The position numbers and the translations under genes are program-made. From assembly GCF_022201045.2 (NCBI RefSeq), contig NC_068557.1, forward strand, positions 11,716,501 through 11,780,500: 64,000 nt of DNA, in the 5' to 3' direction. This stretch comes from Citrus sinensis (taxonomy: Eukaryota > Streptophyta > Magnoliopsida > Sapindales > Rutaceae). Under the pieces are notes generated by a model, which had not been told where the DNA came from, did not search any database, and saw only the letters and a list, made by a program, of their open reading frames with translations. Shown here in pieces: positions 36,883 to 48,748 of this stretch; positions within the stretch are counted from its first letter, which is position 1; every line of letters starts with the position of its first letter.

Positions 36883-36947
36883 TGGTTTCATGTCAGAGCG
36901 TTGATCTATGGATTCAAAAGCATGAGTTCGAATACCGGCAAACGTTG
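36883..36947 (+). other. Degenerate tRNA-like / SINE-like sequence
   Basis: The segment has an A-box-like 'catgtcagagcgttg', a possible anticodon arm (TTGAT, 7-nt loop CTATGGA, TTCAA with one mismatch) and a B-box-like 'gagttcgaatacc'. These are pol III promoter hallmarks shared by tRNAs and tRNA-derived SINEs. The T stem does not pair properly and there is no acceptor stem, so it is not a working tRNA. It sits between the CBP20 start and the MULE. Confidence 0.35.
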
Positions 36948-36983
36948 GAATTTCATTTCTCGTTCTTTTTCAATTAAATTGGA

Positions 36984-37116
36984 GGGTATTTTTTAATTGA
37001 GTCCTCATTATTTCTAAAAAAAAATTCAGAGACCAAAAGTTTACTAAATTAATTAATTAAATCCTTTCAAGTACAAATTAATATCATTCAAGTCCTTAAC
37101 TTAACTCCTCAGTTAG
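36984..37116 (+). repeat. MULE left terminal inverted repeat
   Basis: It begins GGGTATTTTTTAATTGAG. The inverted partner is 41411-41543, with substitutions and a few 1-bp length differences in A/T runs. Confidence 0.9.
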
Positions 37117-38058
37117 AAATATTAACAACGTTGAGGACATTTTAGTAAAAGAACAATTGAACCCTTCCTCATTCTTTTATTTTTGACAGGTGGCAATAGT
37201 TTCAAGTAAAGTCAATTCACCTAACCAAGTTAAAGTTCTTTCAAGTGAAAAAAAAAAAAAAAAAAACCTCCAGAAGAAACTACCGTATTCTTAGTGTGAG
37301 AGGAGGGATTGAGAGAACGTGGGATGGCGCAAAAAATGTTGTATAAATCTATTGTGATTTTGACCAAAGCCTTGTTAGCATTGGTTGAGTTCAAGTATTG
37401 GAGAGAAGCCGAGCTTAAAGGTTAGTAACTCTAATTTTTAAGTGATTTTTGCAAGTATTTTTTGATAAAATTGTTTCCATATTTAGTGATCTTTGTGAAA
37501 AATTAGGTTTTTCAAGTCTAATTTTCTAAATGACAAACTATGTTTAATTATTGGTGGATTTTTTTTATTGAATGTTGTATTTTGTTAATATACTTTTTTT
37601 AATTTGCTCTTTATATAATAATTAGACCAAATACACCATATTTATATATGTATTTATCGAACTTATTTTGCCTATTTTATGGGCTTTCTTGAGTTGTTGT
37701 ATATGTACAATATTTCAGTTCAACCAATTGGTATCGTTATATTAATAAGATTGAATTCATTGTATTTGCTTTTTTGTTCATGTAAAATTGAATTCTATGT
37801 GTTATTATGAGTGGTAATTTTTATATATATTAGACTAAATTCTCTATAGTTGTTGGGTTTTTTTTTTCTTTTCAGTTTTTATTTTTATATGTATTAGATT
37901 GAATTTTCTTTCATACTTTTTTTAACCGAATTACATGTATATTTCATTTAGGTTGAGTTTTTTATTCTTTGCTAAATAAAATTGTATTAGTTTAGCCATT
38001 TTTTGATGCAATACTTTTTTGTTTTAAAATTGATGCGGGTAGTCATGTTACCTTTTTT

Positions 38059-40888
38059 TTGTTGGTTAAAATTAATGGGGCGGTGTATGAGATAGGATAT
38101 AGGGACCTAGAGGAATATAAGATTATTAGGTTGTTTCATGAAATTCTAGAAGTCATGGTTAAGTATGGACACAATGAAATGGATTTGATTGAAATTTTTG
38201 TTGTGTTGCCATGGACTACAAGTAGGCAGAGGAAGCTAATATCAAATGATAGTGAATTGTATTCGGTTTTTGAGGAATTTTTTACTAATAGTTGTCATGT
38301 TATTGAGTTTGAGGTGCACACTGGGTTAGGTGGTCAATCATGCCATGAAAGTGTTGTATTAGGATCTGAAAATCCTGTCAATATAGGTGTTAGTATGGGT
38401 AGTGATAAGTTTAAAAAACTTAGTGAAAATGACTTTATCGGAGGGCACTCATCTGATGAAGAGAATGGTCTCTCACAGATGTATGAATCCATTGTTGATA
38501 ATGAGTGGAAACCAAATCTAAATGGTTCAGTTAGTCTAAAAGTAGGAAATACCTTTGAATCTGTTGCATTATTAAAAGAGGTTATGGTGAAATATGCAAT
38601 CCAAGAGGGTTTTGAGTTAAATAGGATTAAAAATGATGGTGTTAAGTATACTTGTTGTTGTGTTAATCCAAAATGCACTTGGAAACTTCATGCTTCATCG
38701 ATGGTTGATGGGATAACTTTTAAAATTAGGTATATTAAAGGGAAACATGATTGCCAGATTAAATCATTTAACAAAGATGCAACATCACCTTGGATAACTA
38801 AAGTTTGTGCTGGACTTATTCAAACTAACCTAGGAGTTGGTGTAAATGTCATAAGAAGTGAGTTAAAAGATAAACATGGGATTGAATGTGACAAACAAAA
38901 ACTATACAGGGCAAAAAAAAATTGCATTAAAAAACCTAGGTGCTGACCACATTGCTTGCTATGGAAAGCTTTTGAAATATGCTCACATTCTAATGAAAAT
39001 GAATAGAGGTGCTTGTGTTAAGGTTAAAGGTTGATAGGCCATTGTCAAATAGCCCAATTTTTCAAAGGTTTTTTTTGTCATTTCCTGCACTTAAAGTGGG
39101 GTACCTAACTGGGTGTAGACCTTTCATAGGATTGGATGGGTGTCACTTGAAGGGGCCATACAAGGGAGTATTGTTATTCGTTGTTCATTAGATGCTGATA
39201 GTGGAATTTTTCCACTGGCTTTTTCCATATGTGAAGTAGAGAACTATGATAGTTGGGGGTATTTTTTATCTTTGCTGTATGAATTCATTGGGGCTGATGA
39301 TCATAGGTCTGTAACTATTATTAGTGATAGACAAAAAAGTCTTTTATGGGGATTGGAAAAATATTGGCCTAATGTTAGTACTAGATATTGTGCTAGGCAT
39401 ATCTTTGCCAATTTGAAGTGTAAGTTTCCTGGTTTGAATGACATGGGGTTATTCTGGAAAGCTTGTAGGGCTGCAAATCAGTATGACTTTGAGAGGGCAA
39501 TGAGTCAAATTAGGGCTAAAGACCAAAATTGTTATGAATGGTTGAGAAAAATACCACCTGCACAGTGGTCTAGAAGCGGGTTTGATCATCATGTGAAATC
39601 TAACCATGTTACAAACAACATGACTGAATCTTTTAATAAGTGGGTGGATGAGGTTAGGGATAAGCCTGTCCTAACCATTGTTGAGCATATTCGTAGACAA
39701 CTAATGGTGAGAATGTTGAAAAAATATCAGCTAGGTGAAACTTGGCAAGACCATTTGACTCCATATGCTAGAGAAAGACTAAATCAATCCTCAAATGAGG
39801 TAAGGAGAATTAAGGTCTTTGGATGTAGAGGGGAGCTGTTTGAATGTTGTCAAGCTGGCTATAGAAACTTCCTAGTACATATTACAGATGGTACGTGTGA
39901 ATGTGGGATGTGGCAAGTTAGTGGAGTGCCTTGCAAACATGCAGTAGTTGATATTCTTCATAAAGGAGGGCAACCTGAAAATTATGTGCATCATTATCTG
40001 ACCAAGGAATCTTTTATGATGACATACATGGGGACTATAAATCCTATTCCTGATGAGTGTCCTTGGCCTGAAGTGGAAGCTGAACCTTCCCCTGATGTTG
40101 TGGTGCCTGTGAAGGTTGGACCACCTGACATAAAGGCTCCAGTTGGTAGACCGAAAAAGAAAAGAACAAAAGAACCTAGTGAGACCAAACTAACTAGTAA
40201 AAGGTTTACTATCAAATGTAGTGCTTGCAGATGTCTTGGGTACAACAAAAAGGGTTGCCCTAATTTTCCAAAAACCACAAGAACTATAGAGGTATAACAT
40301 AAGAGTCATTTTTGTTTTTTAAATTTCATTTGGTGAAGTTAACAAATATTGATCTTGATGTTGTGCAGGGAAGCAATAGGACTTCATCAAGTGCACAGGT
40401 TTAATTTAATTATAAAATTTTAATTCAAAAGGATTTTTTTTTCTTTTGCACTAGATATTGCTTAAAACTTGGTGATATTGGTTGTGTGCAAGGAAGAAAT
40501 AAGGCTTAATCAAGTGGACATGTTTAATCTAGTTCTGAAAATTTAATTCTAAAGGATTTTTTTTGTTCTTTTTCATTAAATTGCTTAAAACTTGGTGATA
40601 TTTTTTGTGTGCAGGCAAGCAATATCACTTCATCAACTGCACAGGTCTGATTTTGTAATTGAATCTCCTTATATATGTTTTGTTTTGTTATCAAATGGAT
40701 TAATAACTTGGTACTATATATGTTTGATTTGATCATGGAATTATATTGAATAGATTGATTCTTTTTTTTATTTAATGAAATTGATGTCTTTTTTTTTTCT
40801 TTTTGGACAGCATGGAACTAACCCACAATCTCAAGAAGTAGATGTCAATGAACAATCAATTGGCAATAGTTCTGAACAAGCTAGTTAG
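38059..40888 (+). pseudogene. MULE transposase (MURA-like), three frameshifts
   Basis: Domains in order: an N-terminal acidic region (38059-38550); a MuDR-type zinc region (KYTCCCVNPKCTWKLHASS, then GKHDCQ, about 38640-38760); the MULE catalytic core with GLDGCHLKGPYKG (first Asp, 39134-39170), TIISDRQKSL (second Asp, about 39320) and NNMTESFNKW (Glu, about 39620); a SWIM finger CECGMWQVSGVPCKHAV (about 39900); and a Lys-rich tail with CSACRCLGYNKKGCP. Frames shift near 38918 (an A9 run), near 39027 and near 39160. After 40291, GT-AG introns appear to lead to mini-exons 40369-40398 and 40615-40644 and a last exon 40811-40888 ending TAG. The first exon and true start are unclear; 38059 is only where the readable frame begins. 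Confidence 0.88.
40359..40645 (+). repeat. Tandem array of a mini-exon with its intron inside the MULE gene
   Basis: A unit of roughly 123 bp is repeated: each copy has 'ggtgatatt..gtgtgcag', a 30-nt exon-like block and 'aggattttttt'. Blocks start at 40369 (GSNRTSSSAQ), about 40490 (decayed: acceptor AG shifted, donor GT changed to AT) and 40615 (ASNITSSTAQ). The first and third keep AG and GT borders and phase 0. Confidence 0.8.
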
Positions 40889-41410
40889 GTTTCAATCAAT
40901 GTCACTCAACCAGTGGGGCTGTATACACAACTATTGTGGACTGTACTTCAACCTCAAAATGAAGAACTTATCATTGTTAACAAGGAGTAGGATAGTACAA
41001 TTTCACCTTGGGTTGACATTTAATTCTCCATTATAGAATTCAAAAGACAATTAATTATTTTTTTTGTTTAAATTTCAGTTTACCTTAGTATTGTTAAGGT
41101 ATTTGTTAGTTTGAATTTAATTGACTTTCATACTTTTAATTTCATTTTTAGACTGAATGTTATTGTGATTTTTTTAATATTATATTCAATACATATGTTA
41201 TTTAGTTTAACAATTATTATATTTTTATAGATGTGATGAAATTATATGGATAGCAAATTACATTTTCATGTATAATTCACTCAAATTGATAAACAGGCTG
41301 TTAGATTGAAAAACAAAATGTCTAAGGTTAAAATTGTACTTTAAATCACTAATATGATTATAGGGGTATACCTGCCTTTTATGTTTAACTTAACATTTTC
41401 ACTAATTTTT

Positions 41411-41543
41411 TTAACGGAAGAATTGGGTTAAGGGCTTGAATGACATAAATTTACACTTGAAAGGATTTAATTGATTCATTTAGTAAACTTTTGGTCTCTG
41501 ATTTTTTTTCTAGAAATAATGAGGACTCAAATAAAAATTACCC
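41411..41543 (-). repeat. MULE right terminal inverted repeat
   Basis: Its reverse complement begins GGGTAATTTTTATTTGAG and aligns with the left end over the full 133 bp. The TAAATTGGA target duplication follows at 41544. Confidence 0.9.
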
Positions 41544-41552
41544 TAAATTGGA

Positions 41553-43211
41553 TGATGATAAAGTTTACATTCTACTAGTATAGATAGGAACAATATTTCT
41601 TTTAGTGTTGTGTGAGCATAAAAATTTGAATTATATCATACTAAATTTATCGAGAATAATATTAATAAATTTTTTATTGTAAGTATTAGTGTATCAAAAA
41701 GAACAATGTCATACATTTTAGAAAAGAAAAAAAAATAAATTATAGAGATTTTTAAACATTGAAATACTAATTCATTTTATTTGTAGCAAAAATATTTAGG
41801 AGATCACAACAATAAACTGATACTTTCGTCTTTGATAAAAATTGTTTTAATATTTTACGGCACCTTGGGTTTTTTCTTTTTTTTCACTTAAGGGATGTTT
41901 CTTTTTTATCTGAAACTTAAATTTTACTTATTTTCATATATTTATAGTTTTTAATTTTTTTAATCACTTATATCTAATTATCAGATGATTAGGTCTCAAT
42001 GAAAAAAATTAAATATTTTGACTTTTATATGAATGGCAAACATCTGAATAAATTTTTAATATTTTTTCTCATTAATATCACTATTACATAAATTTATTTC
42101 TTATTATATAAATTATTCTTTTGTTATTTTTTATTTATCCATTTTTTTTGGTTTTATGCATGTATTCAACAATTTTTTTTTTTTTTTGTGAATGAGAATT
42201 TTTAAACAGAATAAAACTTTAGGTAAGTGTGTTTTATAATAGGTCAATCTTTTTGTATTCATATTTATTATTTTTATAATAGATTTTGAATTGTATGTAA
42301 TACATTAATTTTAATTCAAATGATTAAACAAATCTTGATTGGCTTAGGTAATTAATAAGAAAGAATATTAATATAATATACTAAAAATAACATTATAAAT
42401 ATATTAAAAAAATATGTGTGATCGAAATATATTTTATTTTTCATATTTGTTAAGGTAAAAATTATCAATTTTTTTTACTAATCAAAAAATTTATTTATAA
42501 ATCGTTATGTATTTAACCAATAAAATATAAGTATTCTTAGTATTTGAAGTTATATATGTCAAAATATTATTTTCAGATATTTTATTTTAAAAAATAAATA
42601 ACTTAACGCTTATATTCATATGTTAAAAAAATCATTCAAATATATATAATCAGATTTATTTAGATTTCAGATAAATTCAGATCTATTTAGATTTTAGATA
42701 AAAAAAATACTACCTTAACCATTTATATTAAATTCGATTTCTTAGTACAGTCGTGCATTGTTATGAAGTGTAGATTGCGAGAATAACATTGCATGCATGT
42801 ATATTTTTCAAACTAATTGTATTAATTTAATATAACATCAATTTGTTAGTTAAATTAAAAATATAAAATAAAGAAATAAATCATGAACTAAGATATATTT
42901 AATTTAATTAATTAAATTATACCACATGAATTTGTATAAAAATTTATAACTTTATCATTACTAATAAATTAGTAGTAATAATAATAATACCAACAATAGT
43001 AAAAGCCCCTCAATTTCCTCTTTAAACCATAAACAGAGCCAGAATATCAATCTACTCTTGGCGCAGACTCTGCTTACAAGAATAGCCAAGCACTCCTCAG
43101 GGTTTTAGCGTCCGCAGCAGAGCGGTCCCCTTAATTCGCAAAACCCCGCAAAAACGTAAAATTCAATTAAAAAATCCCACTGACTTTCGCAATTCGGAAT
43201 ACCAACAAAAT
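41553..43211. other. AT-rich intergenic region upstream of the NFD6-like gene
   Basis: The stretch is very AT-rich, with long A and T runs, and shows no coding region. The last 200 bp become less AT-rich and should hold the promoter and 5' UTR of the downstream gene. Confidence 0.6.
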
Positions 43212-44146
43212 ATGGCCTCATTTGCCGCCGCCAGATCAATTTTCCGGTCTAACTCGGCTCGTAACGCCACCACTCGGCTCGCTTCCCAAGCCAAGACCAA
43301 AGCCGCCCCCTCTCCCTTTGGTGTTTCCGCGAAGAAACCCCTCTCCCTCGCTGCTCTCAGGTCCGCACCGTTACTCGTTCATTTATTATTTAAAAAAAAT
43401 AGAGGAATTTTTTTTTTTACATTTAGTAATAAAATTTGTTTTCTCATTTGATAAAGAAGGAGTCCCGTTGAATTGAGCTTTTGCGTGGAATCAATGCTGC
43501 CGTATCATACTGCCACGGCTTCGGCTTTGTCGACTTCACTGCTCTCCATCTCTCAATGCGGTTACGGTTGGCTTCCTGAAGGTAGCCTTTCTTCATGCTC
43601 TCAAAATGATTTACGCGTTTCGCATGCTTTATCTATTTTGGTGCATTTTGTCTGATTGTTTTTCAGAAATGAAAGCATTAGATTGAGTCTTTGAGTACAT
43701 GGATGAGATTGATTAATTGATGGATGGGTTTTCACCAAGAGTTGCATACTTGTTGTGTTGATAATAGATAGATAAAAGATACTGATGCTTTTATCCTTGG
43801 ATTAGGCAACTAGGGGGCCTGTGTTAATGATGATCTTTTCGTCCTCTTAATTTTCCGGTAAGATGGTGGGCTGGCTTAAAAAACCATAATTATGTCGAAT
43901 TGGCATTCAAGTAGATAAAATATGTTCTGATCAGCAGATGCTGTTTATATTAATTGCATGGATATTTTTGTGATCTCTCCTTCTTTCCTTTTCTATTTTA
44001 ATGGGGTGAGATGCTGGCCAGGTACCTAGGTTTGATGGCCTATGCTCATGTCCTAGACAATATCTGCCATTCTCTTTCTCCTGTGTTGTTTTTGATGAGT
44101 GGTGTGTAATATTCTTCGTGTTGTAGGCCAAAACAAGACTAGATGA
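43212..44146 (+). CDS. NFD6-like small mitochondrial protein, 3 exons, 96 aa
   Basis: Exons: 43212-43360, 43460-43581, 44127-44146, with GT-AG introns and 291 nt in all (96 codons plus TGA). The N-terminus is rich in Ala, Ser and Arg without acidic residues ([18 protein letters not shown]...), as in mitochondrial targeting peptides. The central [20 protein letters not shown] followed by [11 protein letters not shown] and YGWLPEGQNKTR is the conserved block of the plant NUCLEAR FUSION DEFECTIVE 6 family. Arabidopsis NFD6 is needed for polar nuclear fusion; the biochemical role is unknown. Reading through the first or second intron meets a stop, so an alternative product is possible but unproven. 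Family members often splice variably at this 3' end. Confidence 0.9.
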
Positions 44147-47100
44147 AGTTCGGAAAGCAAAGATGGAATTGACTTGGATTTGTATATATTTTTCAAGTAT
44201 TTAAGCTACTTGGGACTGGCATTGTCTGTAGACTAGGGAATAAGGTTGTTATTTCAAAAGAACAATCGAACATAACGTAACTTGATGGTTTTTGGAAAAA
44301 ATTGATGCACTGCAAGCTTGTTTACTGGTTTTGTTTGGCAGGCGTTTTCTATTGCATGTAATATGGTTTGTTTCCCCTAATATTAAAGCTTCATTAGATG
44401 TGTGGCTTTCTCCTTTGAGATGTCTGAAATGTTATGCATGTTTTTATGGTTGTATTGATGTGATAGTTAGAAGATTAATCAATTGTGCTTGCAATTATGA
44501 ATATTTTATTTTATTGAAGTGCATTTCAATTAGGATCATTGTGATAATTAAGCACACTAATAAATTTTATTCAATCAGCTTGCAATGATGATGTGTGATG
44601 AATGTTCAGAGGAATCAAGCCAGTTTTATGTAAAAAAATATGCTTCTAAGGCATTTATTGCTTAGAAGTTTTATGTGAGCCGCCAAGAAGAGACAGGTTG
44701 GGCTAGTAGAAGATATTTCTCCTTTCATTCAGTTTGATGTTGGATATGTAGTTCATAGACCACAAAAGCAAATGTGTATTGCAGATTATCAATATAAGTT
44801 CTTGATTCACTTTTTGATTAAATTTTAGATTATAAGGATGCTAGTAAAAATCTTGAAGTGTTTCATGGATCTAATAAACTAGCAATAATGATGTGTGATG
44901 CATGCCGAAAGGATCGTTTAGAAGTTTTGTTTTGTTCAAAGATTGTTGCATTTTAAAGAGAAGCACACCTGTTTGTTTAGAAATATGACTAAGTTGTCTT
45001 CTGGAAAATTTCGTGAGTAAATTGTTATGTATTTGTACTTTATGTAAGGATGGCAATTTTGACTGCAAACTCGCTGCTACCCACCTGCAATGGGTAATTT
45101 TGGTTGCACTGGCTGGATTTGCTAAAACAAACCAAAACCAGTTGCAGGTAATGGGCGGATTTAGTAAAAAGAGAATACCCTGTAGATTCTTGCACTAGTA
45201 CCCTCTTACCTGCATTATTTTTATATTTTTTTTATTTAATATTTAAAAATGAAAATATAAAATCTAAACTCCAAGAAAAGTAGTAAATAGCAAATTCTTT
45301 GAAGATCATGATGAGATTGATGAGATTTTTTATTATTTAATATTTAAAAATGAAAATATAAAACCTAAACTCCAAGAAAAGTAGTAAATGGCAAATTCTT
45401 TGAAGATCATGATGAGATTGATGAGATAAGGATCTTTTGCTTAAAACATGGAGTATCATATGCTTATTATAATTTTGTATTTTATGTGTGTGTTTGGAAT
45501 ATAATAATTTTTATCCAAATCGTAGGAATTATGTTGAATGGGTACTAGTGGTGGTAAGATAAAGATCTTAACTATTGGAGCTCGGTGTTGAATGAAATGG
45601 GTCGTGGATGCTACTCTTGGATACTATTTTGTGATTCTTCGTTCATTTTTCTTTTCCAATTAACAGTACTTGTGATGGGTTTTTATATTCATGCTTAAAT
45701 TGGAGAATTGTGTTAGATTGACACATCTTTTGTATTTTTTTTTTAATGTTAACACTTTAATTTCTCATCTACAACGATAAATATTAGATTCAAGTATTCT
45801 ATATGGATTTTTTAGGCTGATGTTACAAATTTATATTTTGAATTATATAGTTTATATTCTTAAGTTTGATGAATGTACATTTTAATATTTGTGATTTGAA
45901 ATTTTGGGAACTACAAAAAATCGGCCAAATACCATTGCAGTTTGATAATAGTTAAACCCGCAATGGGCGGGTTACGCCCCCCCCAAAAAAAAAAAAAAGA
46001 AACCTTTTTTTTTTCTTTTGAGGGTATGGGCGTGGTACTGGCAAATTCGCAACAAAATCTATCCGACCGCCACTCCTTTATGATTGTTTAGCCACTTTTC
46101 TAATAGTTGTGATTTAAGTGGGTCTGTCCTTTACATTTAAATTTATCTTTCCTCTTCCAATTTTCATATCTTTAGTTCATAAGATAGGTTATAATGATCG
46201 TCTGTAGGGAGTTCCTAACTGTACACCTTCAATTTTTTTGATTGATATTGGCAGCTGATATTAGATAGGAATGTGCATTCAAGCATTGATGCCCTTGGGA
46301 CTCAGTTAGCCTCCAGATGACGGTTCCAGTATTTTGATTATCCTAAGCATATTAAGACCTAACCTTTGAATACTCCAAGTGGTACTAGTAATGTGGTAGA
46401 CAAGAGTCCAATCCTCTCTCTTAATCCTGCCACATTGTGTTTATCTTCCTTTGGGTTTTGTTCTTCTCTTTGTTATTTAGGCATTGGCAATGGAAAAAAA
46501 AAAGTTTCAAGTGTAATGAATTTTGTTGCTTTGGCTTTCATTTGTTCTTATTGACATGAAACTTTCCACAGTTATAGATATTCTTATGCATTGATCATTC
46601 AGATTTTGATTGACTTGAAAATGAAGGGTAGCCTTCGATGTGAACATATTTTCATGGTCATATATTTTAGGTAAACTTCTTTTGTTCCCTGTTGTTCAGT
46701 GTTTACTTTCTTATTTTCTTTTTGAATCCCGAGTCTGGGACATTAAATACTTTCTTGCCATTAAGGTTTCTCGCTTCACACATAGGTATTATGTCCGTGT
46801 GCAACTTTTCTCTTCATCATTTCTAACTACATCTTTTGTTTGTATTAGGGCTGTAATCTCTAGTCTTTGATGTCGCAGCATCAGGAGGAATATGCTGACT
46901 TTTCTTGCCAAACTGAGTGTATTAGGTGTATTTGCTACTTGGAAGTTTTTAATGTTCCTGTTCAAATCGGTCTCGCTTAGTTGTCACCAGTTCCTTGAAT
47001 CTTAAGCTTTTGGGTGTTCCTTACCTTTTCTACTCAAAAGTGATATCACCGAATATGATTGTTGATTTTAATTTTCATTTACTTGCATCTTAGCTCAGGT

Positions 47101-47395
47101 CTAGGTGTGTCCCTTTACTCAAGGAAGATATGCGCCATCACTTGAGGAATAATGTTGCAAATGCAAAGCAGCCTTAAAAGTGGCAATCCTCTTATTTCTC
47201 TTCAAAGCTGAGGAATCAAGAGCGAATAATTGGGATGAGGCGCTGAGCTACGGCCCATGGGGCATCCTTTTGTTTTTCACTCAAATACGTTTGTTTTTAA
47301 CTCAAGTTTTGTTTTAAGCCGAGGAACACCATGACAAGTTTTGTTGCAACATTTGAGCGATCTTTAAAGGTAAAAGAATTGATGGACAGTGATCC
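44147..47395. other. Non-coding stretch downstream of the NFD6-like gene
   Basis: No conserved coding region is visible. The first part is presumably 3' UTR or alternative 3' exons. Between about 45050 and 46080, G/C-rich blocks ('acccgcaatgggcgggtt', 'aatgggcggattt') near both ends, with AT-rich sequence between, resemble non-autonomous hAT-type repeats, but I could not define matching termini. A tandem duplication inside is listed separately. Confidence 0.5.
45231..45427. repeat. 101-bp tandem duplication
   Basis: Two adjacent copies of a unit running from 'tttaatatttaaaaatg' to 'gagattgatgagat' have a period of 101 bp and differ at only a few positions (for example aatct/aacct and aatagc/aatggc). 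Confidence 0.9.
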
Positions 47396-47543
47396 AATCC
47401 GGGAGTCCCGGATTGAATCATTGTCCGGGAATCCACCAGGGGCCGTTGGATTCTTTTTTTTTTTAATTTGTGGGCTGCACATGGTGGACCCCACCATGTG
47501 CAGCCACTAGTGGCCTTTGGATTGAAATCCAAAGGCCACTAGT
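47396..47543. repeat. Cluster of three near-perfect palindromes
   Basis: Hairpin 1: arms AATCCGGGA / TCCCGGATT with a 1-nt loop (47396-47414). Hairpin 2: 15-bp arms GGCTGCACATGGTGG / CCACCATGTGCAGCC with a 3-nt loop (47473-47505). Hairpin 3: 18-bp arms ACTAGTGGCCTTTGGATT and its complement with a 2-nt loop (47506-47543). All arms pair perfectly. The cluster is G/C-rich in an AT-rich setting, which suggests a foldback or MITE-type insertion. Confidence 0.9.
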
Positions 47544-48458
47544 TTTTGTCCTGGAAACTGTTCCAGTACCCAAAAATTGATACACCCCAAATGTTAAAAG
47601 AAAGGGACACAAAATTCTCTAACGTTTTAAAAGAGACATTTAAATTCTAATTTGTTAACAAATTTGGTTTGTATGAATAACTAAAAGGTTAATATAGTAC
47701 ATTCTCTTATTAATAACTAATGAATTTATCCAAAAACCCTCCTCTAAAAATCACAAAATTCAATCGATTACTAATTTGAAACTCCTCTCTTGTAAAAAAA
47801 ATCACATACCCTTAACAGAATTCCCTAATTCGTCACACACAGATTTGGTTGCTCGTGTCCAGTTTGCCGGTGGCCTATGCACGTTAACCATTCCTCCTTT
47901 CTTTGAACTTATAAGATTGGATTTGTGCTCAACACTAAAGGAAACACATGTTTTCAATCAATTGATTTGAACTTCCAAAAATAACCGAAAGAGTTTTCCT
48001 ATAGTATGCTTCATTATCTGTTGATGCAGAAATTTGGTCGCGTTTGTTGAGACAATCATGTTTCATGTCAACACTTAAATCTATTTTGATGGGGAACGAT
48101 GCTGCTTTCAGCTACTTCAATGAGCAGATTCTAACGACCACGTTAACTCTTGCACTTCTTACACCTGCAATCACAAAGAAGAGTCAGGGAATGCTAGATG
48201 TTTTTCCGACAAAAATCTTCCAACGCTTAAGTCAATTTTGGGTTTTCTAGAAAAACTTAAGCCACTATTCTATGTGACCTAGTAGTTTATATATGGAATA
48301 AAAGTATTAAAATGCACAGAAGGAAAGATTCTGGATTCAAATAGGCAGAGTTTCCCCTTAGTTTTTTGTGTCTTACCTCCATTTGGATTTTTAGGGATTT
48401 TATAAACAGCCAAACGTGTAGCAAAAACGTGCAGCATCATCCTTAATTCGCGGTCTTA

Positions 48459-48748
48459 TGGTGCGTTTGGGATTGAGGTGCTGTAGCTTTTAAGCTATAG
48501 CTGCTGTGAAAAAAAAGCTGCTGCGAAAAAAAAACTGTAATTATGAAACAAAAGTTAATAATATATAGTAAATATAAATTTTAAATAATAATTTTGATAA
48601 AATTATTAAAGATATAATAAATTTTATATTATATAAGTGAAAAATCATATCAACATAGCTTAAAAGCTACAGCAGTTAGTGTTTACCAAACACTTTAGTG
48701 CTGTAGCTTTTAAGCTATAGCTGCCCAACCTCAATTCCAAACGCACCC
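48459..48748. mobile_element. Tourist-like MITE (PIF/Harbinger type), 290 bp
   Basis: The ends are inverted: TGGTGCGTTTGGGATTGAGG on the left and GGGTGCGTTTGGAATTGAGG as the complement of the right. They are flanked by TTA on both sides (48456-48458 and 48749-48751), the 3-bp target preference of PIF/Harbinger. Next to the ends, 'gctgtagcttttaagctatagctg' blocks occur in both orientations. No coding capacity. Confidence 0.85.

Larger units (their letters stand above)
36984..41543 (+). mobile_element. MULE (Mutator-like) DNA transposon, complete ends, 4560 bp
   Basis: Left and right ends form inverted repeats of about 133 bp (36984-37116 and 41411-41543), sharing blocks such as GAGTCCTCATTATTTCTA, GAGACCAAAAGTTTACTAAA and TTAAATCCTTTCAAGT. 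They are flanked by a perfect 9-bp direct repeat TAAATTGGA (36975-36983 and 41544-41552), the target-duplication length of Mutator elements. Inside is a plus-strand MURA-like transposase gene with SWIM zinc finger, now frameshifted. The good ends mean the copy might still be mobilised by a related active transposase, which is inference. Confidence 0.95.

Noticed and set aside
36866-36983. A functional tRNA gene beside the MULE
   Set aside because: The T stem does not pair, no acceptor stem exists, and only box-like motifs remain; kept as a low-confidence tRNA-like remnant.
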